From: a bacterium ADurb.Bin236
GTDB taxonomy: Bacteria > UBP15 > UBA6099
DNA length: 49,856 nucleotides
Assembly (NCBI GenBank): GCA_002069885.1
Contig: MWCD01000027.1
Span: forward strand, 1 to 49,856
Direction: 5' to 3'
Shown: positions 25,776 to 34,486 of the stretch, one piece after another
Layout: every line of letters starts with the position of its first letter
Numbering within the stretch: position 1 is the stretch's first letter
Program-made: the position numbers and the translations under genes
Notes under the pieces: model-generated
Database searches by the model: none
Seen by the model: only the letters and a program-made list of their open reading frames with translations
Told to the model about the DNA's origin: nothing

Positions 25776-26957
25776 CTATTCGGACAGCTTGAGGATCGCG
25801 TCCAGAACCTCCGCGCGGTCCGCCGCGCCGGGGGCAAGATAAAGATATCTATAATAATATTGTATTGCTTTGCGCCGCTCGCCTGTCATCTCGAGACATG
25901 CCGCAAGGTTGTACGCCGCCGCCGCGTTCTCTGGAGAAATGAAGAGGTAAGCGGAGTAGTAAGCCGCCGCCGTATCGACGCGCCCTTTCTCATTCGCCGC
26001 CGCCGCCGAAGCCGCCAGATTCTTCGGCTCCGGAAGCCCGCCCATCAGCTTTACCTCGTTCAATATGATTCGCAGGCCGGACAATTCGAGCCTGAAATAA
26101 TCGTATTCCGGCGCGTCTAGGGCAAACCCCTTTCCGAAGAAACGCCTCATGGCGTCCTCCGCGGCGGCCCTTTCGCCGGCATATATCAGAGCCGCGACGA
26201 AATGGTATCCTGCCTGAAGGTTCACGGGGTCCGCGGCGAGCGCGACTCTCAAATCCTCCATCGCCCGATTGGCAAAACCTCTGTTGAGCTGCGCCACCGC
26301 TCGTTCGAGCAGAAAGTGAGGATTCGGCCCTCCGATAGCAACGGCCCTATCGAAATCAACGACGGCCGCGGCATAGTCCGCCATATCCGAACGCGCCAGT
26401 CCCCGGTTGTAGAAAGCGGCCGCTCCGGGATCAATTTTCGCCGCTCGGTCGAAATCGGCGGCGGCGGATACCAGACGCCCTTTTTTCAGCAGCGCTTGGC
26501 CCCTCGCGCCGCGCGCCTCGGCGTCGTCCGGCTCCAGTTCCACGGCACGGTTAAAATCTGTGATCGCGGCGTCAAGATTGCCGGAGCGCAACAAAAGCCA
26601 GCCCCTGCTGCGCCAAGCCAGAGCCATATCCGGGTTAAGCTCGATTGCTTTGGAGTAACATTCCATCGCGTCAGCCCCGCCCGCCAGCCCTCTGAAAAGA
26701 TGCGCTTCGGCAAGTTTCGAGCGAAGCTCCGCCGCGCGCTCCCCTTTCGCGAACTCCGCAGCCTGAGATAGATACTCTATCCTCGCCGCGTCGTCTCCCG
26801 TCTCGAGCGCCGCTTCCGCCGCCGCTTCGCAGTCCTCCAGAAAATAACACTTCCTAGATTCTTCCGACGCGCCGGATGAAGGCGCGAAAACGAGCAGGCA
26901 AAGCGCCGCAATCGCAAAAAACACCGCCGATTTTTGGGCCAAAACCATTCTTTTCAT
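25776..26957 (-). CDS. Exported tetratricopeptide-repeat protein
   Basis: 393 residues from the ATG at 26957 (an upstream ATG at 26969 is possible). A signal peptide (KSAVFFAIAALCLLVFAPSSGA) precedes two cysteines (CYFLEDCEAA). Tetratricopeptide repeats then run for most of the length, for instance AMECYSKAIELNPDMALAWRSRG, AITDFNRAVELEPDDAEA and AVVDFDRAVAIGG, with a second group near the C-terminus (AYNLAACLEMTGERRKAIQYYYRYLYLAP). Such proteins are periplasmic assembly or docking scaffolds. It lies 50 bases upstream of the GH2-like gene on the same strand, suggesting co-expression and perhaps a shared complex. Confidence 0.85.
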   Translation of the reverse strand: MKRMVLAQKSAVFFAIAALCLLVFAPSSGASEESRKCYFLEDCEAAAEAALETGDDAARIEYLSQAAEFAKGERAAELRSKLAEAHLFRGLAGGADAMECYSKAIELNPDMALAWRSRGWLLLRSGNLDAAITDFNRAVELEPDDAEARGARGQALLKKGRLVSAAADFDRAAKIDPGAAAFYNRGLARSDMADYAAAVVDFDRAVAIGGPNPHFLLERAVAQLNRGFANRAMEDLRVALAADPVNLQAGYHFVAALIYAGERAAAEDAMRRFFGKGFALDAPEYDYFRLELSGLRIILNEVKLMGGLPEPKNLAASAAAANEKGRVDTAAAYYSAYLFISPENAAAAYNLAACLEMTGERRKAIQYYYRYLYLAPGAADRAEVLDAILKLSE

Positions 26958-26996
26958 TGCGCAATCCATTTATATAAACCGAGCTTGGCTCAGACA

Positions 26997-27386
26997 TCAA
27001 TCGACGAAGAACGCGGTCGCTTGAGCCGCCGAAATCTTTTTGCCTTCCTGATTTGTCGCGTCGAGTCTGTATGAAGCCATTTTCTTGCCCACCCGCACAG
27101 GCTCGCCCGCCGCCGTCACCACATCGCCGATTTTTGCGGGAGCCAGATATTGAATGTCGACCTGAACAGCCACCGCCGGGCGGCTCATAGAGTTCACCGC
27201 CGCCTCGAAAGCCGCGTCCGACACCGCAAACAGGACGGAGCCGTGCGCCGTGCTGTGAATATTGGCGTGCTCTGGCTTTATCTCCAAAACAGCTTTCGCC
27301 CGACCTTCACCCACATCTGAAATCCTTATCCCAAGCATGTTGTTAAACGGATTCTTCGATAGTTTTTCGAGATAATCGCTGTCCAT
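26997..27386 (-). CDS. PaaI-type hotdog-fold thioesterase
   Basis: 129 residues, the size of a single hotdog domain. NPFNNMLGIRISDVGEGRAKAVLEI, the central HANIHSTAHGSVLFAVSDAAFEAAVN (conserved HGG/HGS motif with the catalytic Asp/Asn position downstream) and VQVDIQYLAPAKIGDVVTA follow the PaaI pattern. It hydrolyses acyl-CoA thioesters in the cytosol, usually as a tetramer. GGGGGA precedes the ATG. An enoyl-CoA-hydratase-like gene lies upstream on the same strand, so both may act in one acyl-CoA pathway. Confidence 0.88.
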   Translation of the reverse strand: MDSDYLEKLSKNPFNNMLGIRISDVGEGRAKAVLEIKPEHANIHSTAHGSVLFAVSDAAFEAAVNSMSRPAVAVQVDIQYLAPAKIGDVVTAAGEPVRVGKKMASYRLDATNQEGKKISAAQATAFFVD

Positions 27387-27436
27387 TCGGCTCCCCCGTA
27401 AAAAACAGACGCCGCGTCTCTAGTCCGCGTCTAGCG

Positions 27437-28234
27437 TCATTTAAAATTAGGTTTCCTTTTTTCTTTCTGCGCGGTGACGCCTTCGCGGGCGTCGTCGCTC
27501 ATGAATATCGGAGCGCCGATGGCCACTTCGACGTCGAGAGCGTCAGCTAGCGATTTCCCCTGTATCTGGCGCGAGCACCTGACCATGCCCCGGATCGATT
27601 TCGGGCCGTTCGAAGCTATGATCCCGGCCAGCCCCATCGCCTCCTCCATCAGCTTCTCTCGCGGGACGACCCTGTTAAGGAATCCCCATTCGAGGAGCCG
27701 CTCCGCCGTGAAGTTGCCGCCCGTCAACAATATCTCCATAGCCCTCGCCTGCCCCACCTGCGCGGGCAGAAACACGTTCGACCCGCCTATCGGCATTATC
27801 CCCAGCGTGGTCTCCCGCATCTGAAACACTGCGTCTTCCGACGCAACCCGAAGCTCGCACCCCATCGCCATCTCGAATCCGCCTGTGAGGCAATAACCGT
27901 TCACCGCCGCTATCACGGGGCGGTCCAGCGTCTTGTGCTTCAGCATCGCTTTGCCGACGGATTTGTTGTCGGACATCAGCCACTTCTCGCCATCCGTCTC
28001 AGGCTTCCTCATGCCCGTCCATATCGGTATGGCCGTCTTGAGGTTCATGCCGGAGCAGAAAATGTCCGGCAACTCGGAGTAGAACACTACCACCCGCACC
28101 TTGTCGTCGGCTTGGCACTCTTCCCACACATTGTTCAGAGCCAGCAGTTCATCCGGGCCAAGAGCATTCCTTGTTTCCGGGCTGTTAAGCCCGACCTTTG
28201 CGATGTGGCCTTCTTTTTCAAAAACTATTCCCAT
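27437..28234 (-). CDS. Enoyl-CoA hydratase/isomerase family protein
   Basis: 265 residues from ATG 28234, which has GGAGG about nine bases upstream. Crotonase-fold motifs are present: LNSPETRNALGPDELLAL at the start, SGMNLKTA (oxyanion-hole region), GYCLTGGFEMAMGCELRVASEDA with the first catalytic Glu, and MRETTLGIMP with the second Glu. Thus a hydratase activity is plausible, although a CoA isomerase or hydrolase cannot be excluded. The product hydrates 2-enoyl-CoA to 3-hydroxyacyl-CoA. It lies 50 bases upstream of the hotdog thioesterase gene, probably in one operon. Confidence 0.9.
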   Translation of the reverse strand: MGIVFEKEGHIAKVGLNSPETRNALGPDELLALNNVWEECQADDKVRVVVFYSELPDIFCSGMNLKTAIPIWTGMRKPETDGEKWLMSDNKSVGKAMLKHKTLDRPVIAAVNGYCLTGGFEMAMGCELRVASEDAVFQMRETTLGIMPIGGSNVFLPAQVGQARAMEILLTGGNFTAERLLEWGFLNRVVPREKLMEEAMGLAGIIASNGPKSIRGMVRCSRQIQGKSLADALDVEVAIGAPIFMSDDAREGVTAQKEKRKPNFK

Positions 28235-28392
28235 CGTCGTCAAACCTCCGGAATGCGCCGGGCGCGTCAGTCCATACCCCCGGAGCGGCATTATATGAAT
28301 ATATTCTTACTTGCCTTATTTGTCGATAACCGCTCGCGCCTTGTCTCCTTTTCTTTTCCCACACATAGCTTTTTCCTCCGCTTCCTGTTTCT

Positions 28393-28421
28393 TTGAGCGT
28401 TGTTTTCTATTAGCTTATATT
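28393..28421 (+). promoter_or_regulatory. Candidate promoter of the nucleoside phosphorylase gene
   Basis: TTGAGC (28393-28398) and TATATT (28416-28421) are separated by 17 bases. The predicted start leaves a leader of only about 14 bases containing GGAGG (28430-28434), which is tight, so the start may be slightly upstream. Confidence 0.4.
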
Positions 28422-28441
28422 AAGGAACCGGAGGAACAGAC

Positions 28442-29275
28442 ATGAGCGCAGACGCCGATATACTTCCAAACACGGGATTGAGCGCAGGCATGATATGCGA
28501 AAAGGTCGTTCTGGTTTGTGGTGAAGACCCTGCAGAGACCGGGCGGGCGCTGGCAGCCCTTCGATTCAAGCCTCGCCTTATTAAGATTAACAGAGAGTTT
28601 CACACATATTCAGTAGATTGCGACGACGGCGGATTCACAGTCTGCGTGACAGGCATCGGGTCAGCTTCCGTAGAAATATCAGTCACCGAACTATACAAGT
28701 GCGGGGCGCGAGTTTTCGCGCACACAGGCACATGCGGTTCTCTGTCAGGAGCCGGGCGGCCCGGAGAAGTCGCGCTTGTCGAGCAGGCTCTAAGATTCGA
28801 TGGAGCCTCGTTCCACTATTCGCCCGGAGCGCCCGGAGAAGCGGTGGCCGCCAACCCGGCTCACAACCGGCTCGCCGCTTCCGCCATAAAGGACGCCAGC
28901 TTGGGCTTCATCTCGCGCGACATCATTTCCACAGACACTTTTTATTGTATGGGCGCGAGCAAGAACAGCGACGGCAAAACAATCTACCCCGGCGTCCCCC
29001 TCAAAAAGGATTTCTTCCCGCCTCCGGGATACGCCGCATTCAAGGCTCTTCTTGATTCCGGCAAACCTTATGTGATAGACATGGAAGCGGCGGCGTTCCT
29101 CCTCATCTGCTCCGCCATAGACGACGATATCTTCTATGTTTCAATTAAAGGGGTCTCCAACGCCGTGCCTTTCGAGCCGGGAGAACAGGTCGCGGAAACA
29201 GGAGCGGCGCTGAAGGCCGCGATTGAAGCTTCGATAGCTGTAATCGAGCGCGCAGGCTCCCACTCCGTGTCTTGA
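28442..29275 (+). CDS. Nucleoside phosphorylase (uridine-phosphorylase-like)
   Basis: 277 residues. VTGIGSASVEISVTELYKCGARVFAHTGTCGSLSG holds the phosphate-binding G-x-G/G-T-x-G motifs of the PNP/UDP family, and PYVIDMEAAAFLLICSAID has the M-E nucleoside/ribose-binding motif. The N-terminal R-x-F-HTYSV segment (residues ~45-60) is also conserved. It splits nucleosides by phosphorolysis into base and ribose-1-phosphate in the cytosol; the base preference is unclear, uridine being most likely by resemblance. GGAGG lies seven bases before the ATG. It stands alone, upstream of the cold-shock gene. Confidence 0.85.
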   Translation: MSADADILPNTGLSAGMICEKVVLVCGEDPAETGRALAALRFKPRLIKINREFHTYSVDCDDGGFTVCVTGIGSASVEISVTELYKCGARVFAHTGTCGSLSGAGRPGEVALVEQALRFDGASFHYSPGAPGEAVAANPAHNRLAASAIKDASLGFISRDIISTDTFYCMGASKNSDGKTIYPGVPLKKDFFPPPGYAAFKALLDSGKPYVIDMEAAAFLLICSAIDDDIFYVSIKGVSNAVPFEPGEQVAETGAALKAAIEASIAVIERAGSHSVS

Positions 29276-29310
29276 CTGTCCCGGTCATTGAAAACATTAT
29301 TGTAAAAAGC

Positions 29311-29339
29311 TTGACAAATATTCTGCCAACGGCAAGAAT
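29311..29339 (+). promoter_or_regulatory. Candidate cold-shock gene promoter with long leader
   Basis: A perfect TTGACA (29311-29316), 17 bases, and AAGAAT (29334-29339). If used, the mRNA has a leader of about 230 bases before the cold-shock gene. Long structured leaders are a known feature of cspA-type genes, so the length itself supports the assignment. The region 29276-29575 has no other convincing gene. Confidence 0.5.
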
Positions 29340-29575
29340 AACGATGGAATTGGAAAGTCAGGTTCAAGTAAGAGGCAGGGAAAGAGAAATAAAAACTATC
29401 ATTAATACACATTTCCACAGCGTCCATTGCAAGAATCCTGACCTGCAATTTAACCGTGCGCAAGGCGAGTTGTTTCTAAGCTGACGGGTTGGGATGCAAT
29501 TCAGCAAACTATTCCTGCAAGCGGAACAACCGGCAAACCTAGCACGAGTATTGTGAAAAGGAGGCTGGTCCTATT

Positions 29576-29773
29576 ATGAAGGGAACTGTAAAGTGGTTCA
29601 ACGCGGCAAAGGGTTACGGATTCATCCAGAGGCCTGACGGCAACGATGTTTTCGTGCACTACAGCGCAATTCAGGGCGACGGTTACAAATCGCTCGAAGA
29701 AGGTCAGGAAGTCGAATTCGACGTCGTGGCCGGACCCAAGGGCGATCAGGCATCCAACGTCAGCAAAGCCTGA
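29576..29773 (+). CDS. csp: Cold-shock domain protein (CspA family)
   Basis: 65 residues forming one OB-fold cold-shock domain. [20 protein letters not shown] contains RNP1 (KGYGFI) and [11 protein letters not shown] contains RNP2 (VFVHY). It binds single-stranded RNA/DNA and melts mRNA structure. AAGGAGG (29558-29564) lies eleven bases before the ATG. An intrinsic terminator follows at 29797. Gene, leader and terminator make a compact self-contained unit; autoregulation through the leader is an inference from other Csp genes. Confidence 0.97.
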   Translation: MKGTVKWFNAAKGYGFIQRPDGNDVFVHYSAIQGDGYKSLEEGQEVEFDVVAGPKGDQASNVSKA

Positions 29774-29796
29774 TTTGGATTAAGAGCGCAAAACAC

Positions 29797-29828
29797 AGCC
29801 CCTCCGGTTAATCCGGCGGGGCTTTTTT
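29797..29828 (+). terminator. Intrinsic terminator of the cold-shock gene
   Basis: AGCCCCTCCGG, a five-base loop, then CCGGCGGGGCT form an eleven-pair stem with one mismatch, followed by six T residues. This is the best terminator seen in the window. Confidence 0.9.
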
Positions 29829-29987
29829 ATTTTGTCCGCTTCGGGTTATCAAACAGCGTAAATCGGATGATAAACGCATCTACTATCAGCAATTTTTTCT
29901 GTGGATTTATAAATATATGCGACAATGGAGCGACAGCTCTCTTGTCTGAAATCATTCCATACTTTGAATATTCTGTCGCGCGGCGCG

Positions 29988-31172
29988 TTACAGCTTGGAG
30001 AGCCGGTCGACCGTTTCCTGAATCCTGTCTTCCGGCTCGACGAGCGCGAAACGGATGTGGTCGTTGCCGGCTTCGCCGAACCCGATGCCCGGCGCGACCG
30101 CCACGCCTGTCTCCCTGACGATAAGCGACGCGAACTCTGTGGAGTTCATCTCTTTGAACGCTTCGGGAATCTTCACCCAAACGTACATGGTCGCTTTCGG
30201 GCGGCGGTGTTTCCATCCGAGCTTGTCCAAGCCGTCGCAAAGGATGTCGCGCCGCCTCTGGTACGCCGCGGCCGTTTCGGACACTATCTCGTCGTGCATC
30301 TCAAGCGCCACTATCGCGGCTTTCTGAATCGCGGAGAAAACCCCGAAGTCAACGTAACTCTTCATTTTTTTCATCACCGAGAGTATCTGCGGGTTGCCCA
30401 CCACGAACGCCATCCGCCACCCGGCCATGCTGAACGTCTTGGAAAAACTGTGGAACTCGATGCCGATGTCCCGCGCCCCCTCCGCCTGCAGGAAACTGGG
30501 AGCCTTGTAACCGTCGAAGCATATCTCGGAATACGCCGCGTCGTGGCTTACTATTATGCGATGCTCTTTCGCGAATTTAACGATGCCGTCGAAATGGCTT
30601 TTCTCCACTACGGTGGTCGTCGGGTTGTGCGGGTAAGAGATAAACATCAGTTTGGCGCGGCGAAGCACCGCCGGGTCGATTCGCTCGAAATCGGGCAGAA
30701 AATCATTTTCCTCCAGAAGCGGGACGTTGTAAAGCGAGCCGCCGAAGATGGTGATGCTGTTGAAGAATATCGGATATGTCGGCGTCGGGATAAGCGCGTA
30801 GTCGTCCCTGTTCATGAACGCCGAAGACAAGTTGGCGAGGCCTTCCTTGGAGCCTATGAGGGCGAGAACCTCGTCGGCGGGGTTGAGGTCCACATCGAAC
30901 CGCTTCGAATACCAGTACGCCACCGCGCGCTTGAACTCTATCGAGCCGTCGCCTGCGGGATACCTGTTTATATGGCGCTCGTTGACGGCGCGAGCAAGCT
31001 CTTTGCGTATCGGTTCCGGAACCGGCATGTCGGGGCTGCCCATGCCGAGGTCGATTATATCCATCCCCCGCATCCTAGCCTCGTTCTTGAGCTTGTTTAT
31101 CGTTGTAAAAACATAGGGCGGCAGTTTGCTTATCCTGTTAGACATCATGCTTTCGAAATCAATTTTGCTCAT
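29988..31172 (-). CDS. Class I/II aminotransferase (AlaC/diaminopimelate-aminotransferase-like)
   Basis: 394 residues from ATG 31172 (GGAGA upstream; the in-frame TTG at 31178 was rejected). SFSKTFSMAGWRMAF contains the PLP lysine; YPHNPTTTV the conserved Asn/Pro region; HDAAYSEICFDG the Asp and Tyr that bind PLP. The fold-type I start IDLGMGSPDMPVPEPI matches enzymes of the alanine- and LL-diaminopimelate-aminotransferase group. It moves amino groups between an amino acid and 2-oxoglutarate or pyruvate in the cytosol; the exact substrate cannot be read from these motifs. It diverges from the meaB gene over a 200-bp gap. Confidence 0.9.
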   Translation of the reverse strand: MSKIDFESMMSNRISKLPPYVFTTINKLKNEARMRGMDIIDLGMGSPDMPVPEPIRKELARAVNERHINRYPAGDGSIEFKRAVAYWYSKRFDVDLNPADEVLALIGSKEGLANLSSAFMNRDDYALIPTPTYPIFFNSITIFGGSLYNVPLLEENDFLPDFERIDPAVLRRAKLMFISYPHNPTTTVVEKSHFDGIVKFAKEHRIIVSHDAAYSEICFDGYKAPSFLQAEGARDIGIEFHSFSKTFSMAGWRMAFVVGNPQILSVMKKMKSYVDFGVFSAIQKAAIVALEMHDEIVSETAAAYQRRRDILCDGLDKLGWKHRRPKATMYVWVKIPEAFKEMNSTEFASLIVRETGVAVAPGIGFGEAGNDHIRFALVEPEDRIQETVDRLSKL

Positions 31173-31289
31173 CGTCAATCTCCGTCGATTTCCCGTCGCC
31201 GGCCTCCATAGAAAGGCTTGCGGCTCGCAGTTTAATCTTTAATTGTAACGTCGCGCCGCAAAATTCAAAGTATGCGCGGCAATTTTGTT

Positions 31290-31318
31290 TTGCGCGGCGG
31301 GAAAACTCATTATATAAT
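31290..31318 (+). promoter_or_regulatory. Candidate promoter of the MeaB-mutase operon
   Basis: TTGCGC (31290-31295) lies 17 bases before a perfect TATAAT (31313-31318). Because this overlaps possible early ATGs of the following frame, it supports initiation at the later ATG 31371. Confidence 0.5.
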
Positions 31319-31370
31319 GGGCGCGGAGAGAAGGGACCGGGCGGCGGGGCCGTCCGGCAAACAATATCTG

Positions 31371-32336
31371 ATGAACACGCCCGAAAACGAACTCGACGCG
31401 CTTGTGCGGAAAATGCGCGGCGGAAATGTGCGCGCCCTTTCACGGCTCATGACTTTAGTCGAAAGCGATCCGAAGGCCGCGCCCGCTGTGATGAAGCGCG
31501 TTTATTCAGGCAGGTCAAACGCCCGCAGAATCGGCCTCGCCGGCCCTCCCGGAGCGGGAAAAAGCACCCTGCTCTCCAACTTGCTCGACGCCGGCGCCAA
31601 AGAGGGAAAACGCGTCGCCGCCCTCTGCATCGATCCCACCTCCCCAATCTCCGGCGGCGCTCTCCTCGGCGACCGCATTCGCATGGCCGGCTCGTTCAGC
31701 CTAGACAACGTTTTTATCCGCAGCGTGGCATCCGGGAAAAGCCTCGGCGGACTCGCCGAAGCCACTAAATACCACACCCTGCTCCTTGAAGCTTTCGGCG
31801 CAGACCTCATTCTCATCGAAACCGTAGGCATCGGTCAGGTCGGCTATGACATCCGCTCCGTCGCAGAATCTCTTGTCCTCATACTCGTCCCGGAATCGGG
31901 CGACACAGTGCAGATTCTCAAATCCGGCATACTCGAACTCGCCGACGTCGTGGCCGTAAACAAATCCGACCGGGACGGCGCGGACGAGATAGCCGCCACT
32001 CTTTCGTTCACTTTCGAGACTCCAAGAGACGGATGGCGCATCCCAGTCATCAAAACCGTCGCCAGCGAAAACGAAGGAACTCTCGACATCATGCGCGCCC
32101 TCGACGAGCACTACGCCTATCTGAAAGAAACCGGCGGGCTTGAGCGATACCGCAACCCCGAAACCGACTTGCGCGAGGCTCTGGAACTCAGATTCAGGCG
32201 GTTCATCGACGGCGGGGCAGTCGCCCGCGACGCGGACGCGGCTCAAGTCTCCGAGCGCGTCAAATCCGGTTCCCTCGACCCGTTCTCCGCCGCGGCGGAT
32301 ATTATGGACATCTTATTCAAAGGAAACAAACCATGA
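31371..32336 (+). CDS. meaB: MeaB/ArgK-type G-protein chaperone of a B12-dependent mutase
   Basis: 321 residues from ATG 31371. AGPPGAGKST is the P-loop; CIDPTSPISGGALLGDRIRM is the diagnostic switch region of MeaB; ETVGIGQVGYDIR and VAVNKSD (guanine-binding NKxD) follow. The protein uses GTP hydrolysis to gate loading of adenosylcobalamin into, and to protect or repair, an acyl-CoA mutase. Earlier in-frame ATGs overlap the promoter box and encode a basic, non-conserved stretch. The stop overlaps the mutase ATG (ATGA), so both products are made in step, as expected for chaperone and client. Confidence 0.95.
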   Translation: MNTPENELDALVRKMRGGNVRALSRLMTLVESDPKAAPAVMKRVYSGRSNARRIGLAGPPGAGKSTLLSNLLDAGAKEGKRVAALCIDPTSPISGGALLGDRIRMAGSFSLDNVFIRSVASGKSLGGLAEATKYHTLLLEAFGADLILIETVGIGQVGYDIRSVAESLVLILVPESGDTVQILKSGILELADVVAVNKSDRDGADEIAATLSFTFETPRDGWRIPVIKTVASENEGTLDIMRALDEHYAYLKETGGLERYRNPETDLREALELRFRRFIDGGAVARDADAAQVSERVKSGSLDPFSAAADIMDILFKGNKP

Positions 32337-33937
32337 GCGACGAGATTAGAAGAAACGAATTTACATCCCTGTCGGGCAGACAGGTCAAAAGCGTTTACAC
32401 GGCGGCGGACCTCGACGGATTCAACCCGGCGACGGACCTCGGCGCGCCCGGCGAATTCCCATACACTCGCGGGATTCATCCCGATATGTACAGAGGCAGG
32501 CAGTGGACGATGCGCCTGTTCGCAGGTTTCGGCTCGGCGGTCGAGACCAACCAACGATATAAATTCCTCCTCGAACGCGGCCAGACCGGACTCAGCGTGG
32601 CTTTTGACATGCCCACCATCATGGGCTACGACAGCGACCATCCCCTCTCTCGCGGAGAGGTCGGCCGCTGCGGCGTCGCCATCTGCACCCTCGACGACAT
32701 GGAGACCCTCTTCGACGGCATCCCCATGGACAAAGTCACCACCTCCATGACCATAAACGGCCCCGCCTCCATCCTCCTGTCCCTCTACGCCGCAGTTGCC
32801 AAACGGCAAGGCGTTCCCCTCGACAAAATCGGCGGGACCATACAGAACGACATCCTCAAAGAGTACATGGCTCAGAACTCTTGGATATTCCCTCCCGAAC
32901 CTTCACTAAGGCTGATAACGGACATATTCGCGCACTGCGCCGACGAAATACCTCGTTGGAACACCATCAGCATCAGCGGCTATCACATCCGCGAGGCCGG
33001 TTCCACCGCCCAGCAGGAACTCGCCTTCACTCTTATGAACGGCCTGTTCTACGCGCAGCGCGGCGTCGAAGCCGGACTAGACATCGACTCGTTCGCCCCC
33101 CGCCTCTCATTCTTCTTCGACGCGCACATCGATTTCTTTGAAGAGATAGCCAAGTTCCGCGCCGCACGCCGCATCTGGGCGCGCGAGTTGAAAAAACGCT
33201 TCAACGCCTCCGACCCGCGCTCGCTCAAACTCCGCTTCCACACTCAGACCGCCGGCGTATCTCTCACAGCCGAAGAGCCTGAAAACAACATTATCAGAAC
33301 CGCCTTCGAAGCCCTCTCCGCCGTGCTCGGCGGAACCCAGTCCCTGCACACCAACAGCATGGATGAAGTGCTCGCTCTGCCGACGGAGAAATCCGCGCAG
33401 ATAGCCTTGCGCACCCAACAGATTCTCGCCCTCGAAACCGAAGTGGCCAACACCGCCGACCCGCTTGCCGGCTCATACTTTGTGGAATCGCTCACGAACG
33501 ACATGGAGGCCGCGTTCTACGATTACGATGAAAAAGTGCGAAAGCTCGGCGGCCCTCTGAAGGCCCTCGATCAGGCGTTCTTCCAGAAGGAAATCGCCGA
33601 CGCGTCGTTCAGATATCAACGCGCCCTCGAAGAGAAAAGAAAATATCAGGTCGGCGTCACTGTCTATAACATCAACAGACCGCCTGACATCGAGTTGCTC
33701 AAAATCGACCAAGCCACAGAGGACAGGCAGGTCGAGCGCGTGAGAAAATTCAAATCGAAGCGAGACTCCGCCGCAGCCGCAAACGCGGTCGCCGAACTCA
33801 AGCGCGCCGCCGCCTCCAACGACGAGAACCTCATCCCTCTCATCATCGGCGCGGTCGAATCCCACGCGACTATGGGCGAAATCATTCAAGGCTTGAAAGA
33901 AGTCTTCGGCTCTTACAAAGAGCGCTTGTTCCTGTGA
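32333..33937 (+). CDS. B12-dependent acyl-CoA mutase large (substrate) subunit, substrate probably not methylmalonyl-CoA
   Basis: 534 residues: only the TIM-barrel substrate domain ([51 protein letters not shown]); the cobalamin-binding domain is a separate polypeptide not in this window. Aligning by eye without gaps to P. shermanii methylmalonyl-CoA mutase (offset 26), the residue equivalent to Arg207, which holds the substrate carboxylate, is Gln181; Tyr89 is Phe63, Tyr75 is His49 and Thr77 is Asp51. Gln and Phe at the first two sites are the isobutyryl-CoA-mutase pattern. Residue numbers of the reference are from memory. Isobutyryl-CoA/butyryl-CoA or another branched acyl-CoA is therefore more likely; a plain mcmA1 label would be the conservative alternative. 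Confidence 0.85.
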   Translation: MSDEIRRNEFTSLSGRQVKSVYTAADLDGFNPATDLGAPGEFPYTRGIHPDMYRGRQWTMRLFAGFGSAVETNQRYKFLLERGQTGLSVAFDMPTIMGYDSDHPLSRGEVGRCGVAICTLDDMETLFDGIPMDKVTTSMTINGPASILLSLYAAVAKRQGVPLDKIGGTIQNDILKEYMAQNSWIFPPEPSLRLITDIFAHCADEIPRWNTISISGYHIREAGSTAQQELAFTLMNGLFYAQRGVEAGLDIDSFAPRLSFFFDAHIDFFEEIAKFRAARRIWARELKKRFNASDPRSLKLRFHTQTAGVSLTAEEPENNIIRTAFEALSAVLGGTQSLHTNSMDEVLALPTEKSAQIALRTQQILALETEVANTADPLAGSYFVESLTNDMEAAFYDYDEKVRKLGGPLKALDQAFFQKEIADASFRYQRALEEKRKYQVGVTVYNINRPPDIELLKIDQATEDRQVERVRKFKSKRDSAAAANAVAELKRAAASNDENLIPLIIGAVESHATMGEIIQGLKEVFGSYKERLFL

Positions 33938-33962
33938 CCAGCCCACGCGCGGCTATTCCGGA

Positions 33963-34388
33963 ATGAACAATAACGCCGAGAAACACGAAAAAAGAAAAAC
34001 CGCGATGACTGCGGCTCTTGCCTTCGCCGGCGCGGCCGCCATCTTCATTTTCTTCCGCTTCATCTTTCCATCGCTCAGCGGGATTCCCGCGTGCGCTTTC
34101 CACTCAATGACAGGCTTGCACTGTCCGGGATGCGGCGGACTCCGCGCGATGCATGCTCTGGCAAACGGCAGGTTCGCCGAAGCCGCCGGACACAACGCTT
34201 TGTTCGTCCTCATTTTTCTCCCCCTCGGAGCCTTCGCCGCCACGCTGTGGTTCAACAGACGAATCACAGGCCGGGCTGGATTGCCTCCCTTCCCCTCCGC
34301 CGCCGCATGGTTTCTGGTCGCGCTCGCCGTCATCTTTGCAATACTCCGCAACCTGCCCTTTTACCCTTTCACAATCCTCGCCCCTTAA
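33963..34388 (+). CDS. DUF2752 small membrane protein
   Basis: 141 residues with three or four hydrophobic helices. Between the first and second lies HSMTGLHCPGCGGLRAMHAL, the defining C-P-x-C-G-x-x-R motif of DUF2752. The family has no proven function; two cysteines at the membrane surface suggest metal or disulfide chemistry. It starts 25 bases after the mutase stop and begins a plus-strand run that continues to 37144, so it is either the tail of the mutase operon or the head of the next unit. Confidence 0.85.
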   Translation: MNNNAEKHEKRKTAMTAALAFAGAAAIFIFFRFIFPSLSGIPACAFHSMTGLHCPGCGGLRAMHALANGRFAEAAGHNALFVLIFLPLGAFAATLWFNRRITGRAGLPPFPSAAAWFLVALAVIFAILRNLPFYPFTILAP

Positions 34389-34486
34389 CGCCGTTCCTTT
34401 TCACGCAAAGGCAAAAAAACGGCTTGTTTTTGGAAACTATTACAAAAGGGCGCTTGCGCGCGGCTTCGCTTTGGGATGGCGGCATT

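Noticed and set aside
29272-29484. Plus-strand frame of 70 codons between the phosphorylase and cold-shock genes
   Set aside because: It overlaps the promoter candidate, lacks a ribosome binding site and shows no conserved features; more likely untranslated leader.
29988-31172. Assignment as LL-diaminopimelate aminotransferase DapL
   Set aside because: The general motifs fit several aminotransferases of the same fold; nothing specific to diaminopimelate and no lysine-pathway genes nearby.
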